The notes under the pieces are model-generated. The model saw nothing but the letters and a program-made list of their open reading frames with translations, was not told where the DNA came from and did not search any database. A DNA stretch of 64,000 nt from Terebella lapidaria (Eukaryota; Annelida; Polychaeta; Terebellida; Terebellidae), in contig OX424567.1 in assembly GCA_949152475.1 (NCBI GenBank), forward strand, positions 27,739,402 through 27,803,401, in the 5' to 3' direction. This document shows, piece after piece, positions 52,501 to 62,493 of this stretch; position 1 is the stretch's first letter, and the number at the start of each line of letters is the position of its first letter. Made by a program: the position numbers and the translations under genes.

Positions 52501-54206
52501 AAAACAATGAAGGTAGACATGCATTCAACTTAAGGATTCTTACTTCCATCTTCACAAAAGAACAGCAAACACTGCTCTTGCATGCAAACCACGACATAGT
52601 GTAATCTGTACAAGATGCAAGAGATTTCATAAGTGCCCTTCACCACGACCGACAGGGGATTGTGGGAGATATGAGTTCCTTGACCTCCAAAATAATCTCA
52701 GTTCTGAGTTCACAGGTCATCGAGAGCTAAAAGCAACATTCTAGTGGTAAGGGTACTGGAATTATCATGATGTGAAAATAATTGCAGCACTTTTGAGAAC
52801 CGATGAGCAAAACATAATGTTTTTGTTAGTCTCATTTTTATCATAAAATTTGTTGTATGGCAGTTCACGTAGTTTCAATGTTTTTTTCTTCATTCGCATA
52901 CAAGTTTCTATTTTCTATGAATAAAAAAAAATGATTTGTGCAAAGATTCATGCACCCACGAATCACATAAAAACCCAAATTGCAGAATTGTATGAACCTC
53001 ATCCAATCAACCATGGCAAATGTCGATGCATAAATTCGAAGCTGGGAGTGTGTTCAAGTAACTGACGGAACTGGCTCTGTGTGTGACCACATTCTCCTTC
53101 CTCAAACATTGTGTTTTTTCGCAACTTTTTCCCGCCTCCTCAATTTTCGAAAATCCATCAGCCGCATAAAATCAATACCCATCGTCGTGTGTAAGCGACA
53201 TTTCTGACACATGCCGCCGCATAATTCCGTCATTTCTGCCGCCGTGTTTCAATGGCCGGCAATTTCCGATTATTCCCACGACACTTATTCCCATAAAGAC
53301 GAACCTGAAGACCAACGGAATACGTCTCCAAATGAAATAGTGGCCAAATGAAATCATTGCCCATGCAAAATGTGCTGAAGGATATTGAATAACCAGATAG
53401 TTCAGCAGACTAGGGGCGTATTGATTTATCACCGTGCAGGGCTAGGACGCGATTATCTGTTTCCAGTCAGCTCTGGAGTCAGGAGTCTGGTGGAGTTCTG
53501 GAGAAAGATGGAGAAAGATTGATCCACGAAAAAGTAGTGTGAGTATGTTTTATCAACTTTCAATAAAGGTATCAAACTTGCTCCATTCCCAAGATTCAAA
53601 CGAAAACAAATTCCATACCATTTTTACGTATTCAATTCTCCAATTTCCTAAGAGGGTTCATTTCTACTCAATCCCTAATCATTAGGACGGCCCTGTTACG
53701 CTTCTACTTCTTTCATCCCAACTATTGTCCGCACACAAACATGACAGCGTGGAGAGATAGGACACCATGTCAATAAGCTCACAGATTACTCACAATTCAC
53801 CAATTTGTCATGTCTGAGGGGAAACCCGACAAACATATCTGACTGCCGTCTTGGATGACGAGTGTACTCTAACGGGGAGATCCTACGCTACAACTAGCCT
53901 ACTTATACGCCTTTCCCGTACAAACTCTAATCACTCTGCTAACCCGTGCAGGATGCGTACGCAGGTCAAGTGTCTTTAGAAAGCTAGCCATACTCCAGTG
54001 CCGCCACGCCCAGTCCGTCACCCCGACCCTGAGAAACACCCCAAACGTCCACTATCTTCTCCTATAGATGTTGGACAGATCAATCAAATCTCATCCCTAT
54101 GTGCAGGTTTCCCCTAATTCAAACATGTTCGCTCCTTCTCTAGGCCCCATTTAACGTGAAAGGACTTTTCTTTATCTACAGCTGACCGCCCAACAGCAAT
54201 TATTGA

Positions 54207-55110
54207 CATTAGAGCGTTGGGGGCGAAGCCCCCAACTCTCTACATGTCTATGTGCTGACTTTTTCATGGAGGTTTCATGCCAACCTATCGACGCCCGTTT
54301 TCGCATGTAAACCTTTGTACACCTACTTCAAATGAGTATTTTCTTCGTCCTTGACATAAAATCTCTCGATTTGATGGCAAGCTTTGAATATTCCACAGAT
54401 ATATAATGCATAAATCGATGTGTTAGGTTTGAGAAAATTACGCAAAATGGTCAGCTCGTCTGGAAAACGTCAAAATGGCGGAGCCGATGGAAATTCACGT
54501 TCCCAGAATGCAAAGCAAATTTTACCGCAATGACGCGTACTTTGGAACGTACAATTTTCTGTGCAGCATTTTGTGCATGCATGTACATGTAACCTTGCGT
54601 GCTGCCTTCTTTGGCGTAATGAAGTAAACACAACGTTTCGTCTACGGTACCACGACTACATTCACCGTAATTGGACATATTTTATCACATGACAAGGTGT
54701 TCCATGCTCGGTTGCGAAACCTTTTTATTTTAAACTGGTCTTTTAATTTGCTCAGTATGCATGTGTTATCTATATCATGATATCAGATGCAGATATTCCT
54801 CATAGTTTCCAATATTTTAAGGATATTTTATTGAGGTTCAATATCATTTTATCAGGCGTATCTGTTTCATTGAGTTCAAAATAAATGTTTACTCATTAGG
54901 AATATGATTGAAGTAGGCCTATGTGTTTCATCATAATATACGGGAATGAATTGGAATCATGTGGGACATGATATGTTTCAATTTCCTTTTTTTTTTAAAG
55001 GGGGGGGGGGGGGGGAGGGGTGTGTGTGTGTAAGATATATTCAGGTCTCGTGGTGCTGATGATGTGCTCGAGCTCTAATGTCGTCTCCCGCAGTTAGCTG
55101 CATTTTCTTG
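54207..55110. mobile_element. 904-bp insertion in C with terminal GC hairpin, possibly Helitron/Helentron-like
   Basis: A and B read AATTATTGATTCTC here (A near 16070). C has 904 bp inserted, with TTGA on both sides (54203-54206 and 55111-55114). GACATTAGAGC near the left end is inverted at 55072-55082. Just inside the left end is a perfect hairpin, GTTGGGGG-CGAA-CCCCCAAC type (54216-54236). Read on the other strand this is a stem-loop followed closely by CTAA, loosely like a Helitron 3' end, although the spacing is shorter than usual and a 4-bp duplication is not expected of Helitrons. There is a 16-G run at 55000. The minus frame 54451-54678 could be a captured exon; I do not recognise it. 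Confidence 0.65.
55000..55015. repeat. Poly-G homopolymer, 16 G, next to T and GT runs
   Basis: T10-AAA-G16-A-G4-(TG)n, a compound simple repeat inside the 904-bp insertion. Confidence 0.9.
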
Positions 55111-55424
55111 TTGATTCTCTGATGTCTTGAATCTTGATGTGTTATTTAGACCCTCGACTTCCATCCGACTTTCAACCAATTTCACAATAGTTAGTCCAAT
55201 GAGAATAGAAAATAGCATGAGAAAAACAATTTTGTTTTGCTAAACTGGAGTTGATCTGCATCGATTGATTTTGTGACGATAGTAGGAAAATGTATCTATA
55301 TTGTGCCGACTAGAGGTTGCAATACTAAAATGATATGGTAATTATACTGGTTGGTAATTACATACTGGTAATTATGTTGTTAATCCAACCAGATGTGTGG
55401 AATCACCATGTCTGAGTACTCCAC

Positions 55425-55901
55425 TTGGCGGAGTCACAGATAATAACAATTTCTGGCTTTCCTTTCCTCAAGAGATTCATCAATTTCCATCACATTGAAA
55501 TCTTCAATAAAAAACAGCTATCCAAGGAGGCACTGCTGCATGTGCTACACTGTCAATTTCAATTCAGAAAAAAAATTGGTCATGAATATTTTGATCGCTG
55601 GACAACTGTGAATGATAAATCACTGTGCCCACAGCTCATCAATTATGGGCAGAGCATTCATATCAAAACAGGAATTCAGCATTACATTTCAAGGCCTATG
55701 ATTGTAATTATTCATGAGGATTTCAAGGTATTTTTGATGGTCTCTAATCCAGACATACTACTACAATCTTTTCATATAAAGCTCTATTTAGGACATCTGA
55801 TAGTGGACTCCCGAGTTGTCAAGGCAACACGATTAGGGCCATTATCAGGACTGTGGGACCAGATCACGAGATTTTACACCACCTGCGACCCAAGTCTGTG
55901 A
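55425..55901 (+). other. 158-codon open frame, copy C (doubtful gene)
   Basis: The third copy of the TTG-started frame. It has an Ile to Lys replacement and two silent changes of its own. Openness in all three copies is noted, but the differences look neutral. Confidence 0.3.
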
Positions 55902-58900
55902 ATACATCATCACCATTGGGGAGCCAGTGTCGGGCGATATCACGGAACTAGAGTGTAATATCACACGAGATATATCATCCGCCACCCTAATCCAATAAAA
56001 GATATCAGGATAAAGCCCTTGTCTTATCATCGGAGGTGACATTCATGGCACCCTACCCACATGTATCCCACCAACAAAAATACACTCCAATGACTGACCA
56101 GCTACTAGATATAGATGTAATGGCCCCCAAATCGCTGCTTGAATATGACGCTGAACTGTTCGTGCCTGATATCTGATAACGAAAGCTGGGCGAGGCATGA
56201 CTGATGGGAGGTGATATGTTGGGATTACTCAGTCCCCAGCACCACCTGAGGTCCTGGTGAAGTTGGACAATTCAGAGGATATACAGGGTACAGCACTCCG
56301 TTCAACATGTAGGCCCACTCGAATAGGGTGATAATGAATTATTTACTGGATCTTTGCCAGGTAAGGAGACACTTTGAAACACAAGATAAAATAGGTGGCT
56401 TAGTTCATTAATTCAACTCCACTCAGAAATCTATGTCTTACGACAGACCTTATGTGAACAGAGATGAGCATGTGTTGAAATTCTAGCTGATCAGAAGTCT
56501 GTCCGTAATTGCTCTATAATGCCAGCTCCCCCAAAACACAAAAGTAAGAGCCCCTTGTGACAGCCACTCGTGGTGTCCAGTTACCGGCATCCAGCCCCTC
56601 TGTGGTATGTATGGATTGGTCATTTATTTAACCCCCTGGGCATCGACAATACTGTCAGTCATCAATTGCTTCCTGTGACCTTACTTGTCCCGATACCAAT
56701 ACCGTACCAAACGCCCCACCCTCCTCAGGCTCCTTTTGCCAGGCACATCGACTTCGACGCATTCGTTCTCGCCAGAACCTTTGGGCAGTTTGAGTCTGCG
56801 TTGCATGGATTCAAACTAAGTGAGCAGTTACCATATTACTTTGTCATATCATAATTAAAATGAATAATGTCATTTTAAATATACAGTTTTGGGTTAAACA
56901 GGCGTTTTGTGTGTGATAAAAAATAATTGAAAAGCCTGCCTTGTCTTCACATGTGTAGAAATATTAAATATTTTCGAAGGTGATTAACACTTCCGATTAC
57001 TCTGGTGAAAGGAAACAAGGAGAACTTGCTTTTGATGTCCAACGGTTTTGATGTCCAGGGCTGTACTTTTCGAATTCACGAGAGTGTCAGTTCTCTTGTT
57101 ACGTGATCGTTCAAACTGCAGACACAATCGGACTTCTCGTTGGCTTATCACTCTCTCCGACTGAACAACCCAAGGGACCGCAGGGAACGAGGTGATAATC
57201 ATTCTGTCTGGGTCTCTATGGAACGAGGTATGACTCCCTGTTACATCATCTCCCAAAAGTGTCAGGATATGTCGGGTCCGAGGGTCACGTGCCAGTGGAA
57301 GTCATTTATCATTTTCAAAGTCTGGTAGGTGTCTTTTCCGCGTCAATGTTTTGATATCTCATTCGTGTATCACGGAGACTTTACACCTTGGAGGCAAATT
57401 ACACATGATGTGAGACAAGGTGCTCAGTTGATAATTAATATTGGAAAATTCCTTGATGTGTGATTAGAAGTCGCTGAAACATATAAAATATACATATTGT
57501 TTTGATGCCCGAGGCCATCAATCTATATTTGCCAGTGCGGGTCTTACAATGTGCGGCAGATAACTTTGTGACATCGGATGTCACGCACTCTTCCAGTGCA
57601 CCCCAAAGACCAGAGACGAAGTACTGTGTGGACCCTGTGTTCGATTGAACATACCTCAAGAACACAGGGCCAGTCACAGCTACCAGTAATTCACAACTGA
57701 CTGGAAAATATTTCGTGCCGTCTCGTGCATGTCAATTCCGAATGCATTGACTTCGCCACTATGGTTTTGTATGAGATGGTCATCTTTGTATGAGATGGTC
57801 TTTCGATTCATTGCACACAATGTTTTGTCGCCAATGTTTGCGCACTGCTTGGTAGGTTTCCATACTGCGGTCACATCCAACATTGGAATTGTGCACAAAC
57901 GCAGAAAATGATACAGCACGGATTATTCGTTCATTCGCGAGATGAACACATCAATGTAACGTCAAATGGTTCATCAGATAGAGAATTATTCTTCACAGAT
58001 TGCCTCGGTGTGGTCAAGGTCAAATGACCATCTTTGAATACACGGAAGTCACTTTTCTCAAACAGTTTGCCGTTGTTTGGTATGATTTTGTATTTCGCTA
58101 CACCACACAATATTGGAATCAATAAACTTGTCCTAAACTGGACGGAATAACCTTAGTCAGGAGGTGCACTTTGGTAAATCCACACTTGCAATCCATTTCA
58201 TCGAATGCGCGTGAAATTCAGGTGAAAACTTCATAATTCATGTAAAACACTGACAATTCTCAGATGAAAGATGGATCAATTGATAATACAAATACTGCTA
58301 TCAGGTTGACCATGTTGACACACACACAACACGCCATGTAATCCTGCACATTCACGTGTTTTCATGGTAATGTTGCCGTCAGCTTGGAGTGAAATTTGAT
58401 AAAAGCCGGAAATTGTTTCACTGTGACCCCTTGAAGGTAAACACAGACGAGTGACCAAAAATAAATTGGTCCTCCGATACCGTCTTCATGATCAAGTGAT
58501 CTCTAGTAATTTCTCAAATGCAACACCACACCATCGATCAACCACAACAATCGTTTTCACCCATTTTTTTTATTTAATTTTAACAAGAAGCATGTAATTT
58601 TATTAACAATTTATTTGTTTGAGAAAATTATTCCACATCATCATGGGGACACTCAGTCAATATTCTGAAACTTTTTATTTCCGGAACGCTGCCTAAAAGG
58701 CATTTATATTATCAAATATCTATGGCATCTGTAATATCTGAAAGACGTATTTAGTTGGTTGTGTGGCCGGGAATTGTCTCCATTTTTCATAAAATCGTCA
58801 ATCTCGTCACTCGCACGCACAGAGAGCGCAGTCAATAGCTCTTAGTGGGTTTAACTCAACAGATATCACAAGCTTGCCGGAAATTAAGTCAGCATGGGCG

Positions 58901-58922
58901 ATATTGATCTAGAGAACATTAA

Positions 58923-58964
58923 GGTTTAGCACGTTCCTTGTACACGGCAGGAACGTGCTAAATC
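58923..58964. repeat. Conserved hairpin, copy C
   Basis: GGTTTAGCACGTTCC and GGAACGTGCTAAATC around the same 12-nt loop, with one stem mismatch at the outer end. Confidence 0.75.
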
Positions 58965-60969
58965 ACGCTTTGACAAAACAGATGATCCTAACGGATTCCA
59001 CTCAATAAGTAAACTGTTTTTTTTATTCTCTTCACTTGATCTGAATAGTGTCTTCATGTGGAAGAGTAGATGCTCAAAATTTCTTTGATCTTTTGAGTAG
59101 GAAAGAAAACTAACAATGTCTGGATGCTACTTTCATAGGTTGTTGGGCAGTTTTATACTCATTCCACCAGTAGAAACTACTTCACTCCACACACTGTCTG
59201 CCCCTGATGACGCCAGTGTATCTTTGGATGAACTATTTGGTGGGCTTTGTTTCTTCTCCGAAATGTTGTATTTTACGTTTGCTTTTGTCATCATTGAAAT
59301 CTAGTTGTGGTGGTAAAATATGTTGATACATAGCATTGATGCTCATAATTTAAAACACCATTATCTGTCTTCTTTTCACTCTTATGTCCTACTTACCACA
59401 TTTTCTTGTCTTGAGTGCACCAACACCAACATTGACGTTCGAATTGGAAATATTTTAGGTTGATTAAAAGAAAAGAAGTAACGACTGTTAGGGATATGCA
59501 TGTAATGCATATTTTATATCTGAAAATATGTGACTTACCCACAGCATTGCTCATTCTAGTGTTTTTTTCTAACATGGTGCATATTTTATCGGCAATTAAA
59601 TGCTAATGGCCACGGAGCAATAGCTCTGTGTTTGCATAGCTAGCCAAGTTATAATGTGACCTTAGGTGACCGTTAAATGTGACCTTCTAACTGACTAGCT
59701 GTTCTGGTAAAATCGATACCACCTCGTTCATTCCTTTGTGTCGTTTTACAGGATATTTCTACAAGTTGGTTTACTTAACCATGGTTACAAATGTTTTTTT
59801 CAGGATATATAACGAACCGTTTGATCGACAATATGGACTTATACTAATAGTGCATATGACAACGAAAAGCATAAATTAGAAACTATTGAAAACCGTTTCA
59901 AATTAACACCATGAATGCGTGCACCATACGTGCAAAGTCTAAGTATCTGCAATGATAAAACCTCTGATATTGCACGTTATGATAATAGCTCATTTCTTTT
60001 CGAACCAGGAGTCCAAAGCCTAATAGTCACATATCCATGCAGCTTGTCCAATGTGTCTACTTATCTCAACATGGGAGTAAAAGATAGTCCACCTGCCCCA
60101 GGGACATGGGATGTTTACATATGCTGCTAATTTCACCATTAACTACTACGTATGTTACTGAGAGTCAGTCCTGTTGTCTCAGGAATAACATGTATGGGGA
60201 CAGAGGCTAATACCCTCGCCTTGACCCGTGAACATGGACAGCAGGCCGTTAAATATCAGCAGCTAATCCACCGGCTTCTCATATCATAATGACCACACCT
60301 ATGAATCACCTATGAGAATATTTTATGAGGTACCCAATTTCCAAACAATTAAGCGATCCTTATGCGGCAGGCAGAATGAACATATTATGGTCGAATACAT
60401 TAATTCGCATTCGAGGTTAAATTGTAAGTGAATGGCATTTTTCGAGAATTCAACCAAACATTAGAGTCACACTCCCAAGTAATCAAGACCAGATTCATTT
60501 AGAGGACGACGTTCGGTGTATTTTGTTGATGGTGCAACATCTGAATTTTAGCCATCAAAAACTCCAAAGTATACAAAACAGTCTTCAATTCCTCAAGACG
60601 AAGGTAAAATTTCAACAAAAAATATTGCAGAAGGGGCTACTGCTAAAAACTAAAAACGAACATCAAGCAAGTTCCCACACACAGTGACAATATTGAGCGA
60701 AAACACATACATTCGCGAAAGCAAACACAGGAAAATATTTAATGATTTAACAGTAACTAGGCAAATATCTCTCAAGCTATTTGATTCCTTGTGATTTACA
60801 CGCATCATTGTTTACAACTCATCACAAATCTGAAAAGGTTCAGAGAAATATGGTACAGATCATTGAAACCTTTTAAATTTAACAGATTAGAGCCCACGTG
60901 TTACGATGTACCGACATTTGACACGTACCAGTGATGTCCCGGTATTGGGGGACCCCTTTTTCCACTTTT

Positions 60970-62062
60970 TTGTGTCATAAGAAGGTTTATGACACACTTT
61001 TCACTGGAAAAGTGTCATAAAAGGGAAAATGTGTCATAAGTGTGGAAAACGTGTCATAAATGTTTTCCTTACCGTGTGTCATAAGAAAAATTTATTTTCC
61101 ATCAGTGTGTCATAAATGTCATGTCAAAAGGTATATGGAAAACGTGTCATAAGGTTACTTGTCTTTTTCAGAGAAATGTTTCATAAGGTTAACATTGAAT
61201 ATTATGATGGAAAACGTGTCATAAGGAAAGTTGTCTTTTTCAACGATATTGTGTCATAACATTAGCAGTGAAAATGTGTCATAAGGTATTTTCCACGATA
61301 TTGTGTCATAGCATTAGCAGTGAAAATGTGTCATAAAGTATTTGCAACGAAATTGTGTCATAACTGCTCTCGTCAAATAAATAATAATAATAATAATAAT
61401 AATCAGATTTATTTTACAACGGTCCATTATGATAGGCAATTCTGCCTGTCTTCTCCATCCCCCGTCGGGTGACAATTTAGAATTTGGGAAGCACATTCGA
61501 ATGGAGAAACCTTTGCGTTGCCAGGATGAAAACTCCACCTACTTTGTGCCGGTGACGGGGATCGAACCCGCGTCACCTACCGCCTCTGAGCTTCGTTGCT
61601 TCAAGAGCCACCGGTCCCATCCACTCGGCCACAGAGGCGGTTATAAAGGTGAAAAATGTTTCATAAGGTATTTGCAATGAAGTAATATCACAAGTATGTG
61701 ATGGAAAATGTGTCATAAAGGTACAGCGTAATTGCTTCATAAGTCCTTTCATCAAAGCAAACTGAAAATGTGTCATAAGAGTTTTCCAGCTAAATGTGTC
61801 ATAAGTATCCATTTGGAAATGTGCCATAAATGTTTTTCACCTTCATTGTGTCATAAGAGTTGAATCAAAGCAAACTGAAAATGTGTCATAAGAGTTTTCC
61901 AGCTAAATGTGTCATAAGTATCCATTTGGAAATGTGTCATAAATGTTTTTCACCGTCAAGGTGTCATAAGAGTAGAATCATGAATTATTTGCAAATGTGT
62001 CATAAGTTTTTCAGAACTTGTGTGTCATAAGAGAATATGTGAAAATGTGTCATAAGGTGAAT
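60970..62062 (+). repeat. Array of about 30 TGTGTCATAA motifs with variable spacers
   Basis: The 10-bp word TGTGTCATAA or a one-base variant recurs every 20-60 bp, nearly always in + orientation; the second occurrence (TTATGACACA, about 60990) is inverted. Spacers vary but short phrases recur, such as the pair around 61780-61810 and 61880-61935, which shows local segment duplication. It starts right at the end of block C. No coding sequence is in it. It may be another array-bearing non-autonomous element or a young satellite. Confidence 0.85.
61376..61641 (-). mobile_element. tRNA-derived SINE with (ATT)n tail
   Basis: On the minus strand a tRNA-like head has a perfect A box (TGGCCGAGTGG, 61631-61621) and B box (GGTTCGATCC, 61568-61559). 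Their spacing suits a class II tRNA, and a CTTGAAG anticodon-like loop suggests a tRNA-Ser ancestor. The anticodon stem pairs poorly, so it is not a working tRNA. A body of about 150 bp unrelated to tRNA follows, ending in (ATT)n at 61376-61403. It sits inside the TGTGTCATAA array, so it was inserted after that array formed. It would rely on a LINE partner for movement. Confidence 0.85.
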
Positions 62063-62493
62063 ATACACTATAGGTATGTGCACATGTCTAAATAAGATTT
62101 TTGCATGAAAGTTGATGTACTAAGGAATAATTGTTTAAAATATTCCTAATAAGTTCGACAACAATAAAGAATTATCTTGCAACCATACTAACATGAAACA
62201 CACAATGCCCCATCCATTTTATTCACATTTTTCCAGCAAGGAATGTATAAATGATCGCCATTTCACAAGATGTCAATGTCTCTATCTTCATCCAAAAATG
62301 TGAACGCAATTTTTTCAACGATGCTAAAAATAGTTTATGACTCTATTGTTCTCAGAGGGCCATATTCTGAATATATCCCGCTTAGGAGGGCCATATTTGT
62401 GATATTGCCCCGCAATTTTTAAAAGAGCAAAAAATGAAGAGATACGTTAGGCACATATTTATTGTGGTCACAGGTTTTATTTACCAAAGTTCA
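62063..62493. other. AT-rich spacer downstream of the second recombinase gene
   Basis: No preserved frame or repeat is seen. On the minus strand AATAAA words occur just after the pseudogene stop (about 62460-62480) and could be its polyadenylation signals. Confidence 0.5.

Larger units (their letters stand above)
47826..60951. repeat. Large duplicated block C (left-truncated)
   Basis: It starts abruptly six bases after block B ends, at sequence matching 4403 of A (ACTTACATTCATACC), so the first 4.4 kb are missing. It ends at the shared TTGGGG motif. The truncation point lies at the edge of the dispersed repeat family, which suggests repeat-mediated recombination. It lacks A's insertions but has a 77-bp fragment at 49484 and a 904-bp insertion at 54207. 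No gene is recognised. Confidence 0.85.

Noticed and set aside
54451-54678. 75-codon minus frame in the C insertion as a real gene
   Set aside because: It is short, single-copy in the window and unrecognised. It is kept only as a possible captured exon.
61546-61640. Possible functional tRNA-Ser gene
   Set aside because: The A and B boxes are good, but the anticodon stem pairs poorly and a non-tRNA body with an (ATT)n tail follows, which makes it a SINE.
60970-62062. CRISPR-like or telomere-like array
   Set aside because: The spacers are irregular and partly duplicated, and the repeat is too short and degenerate for either.
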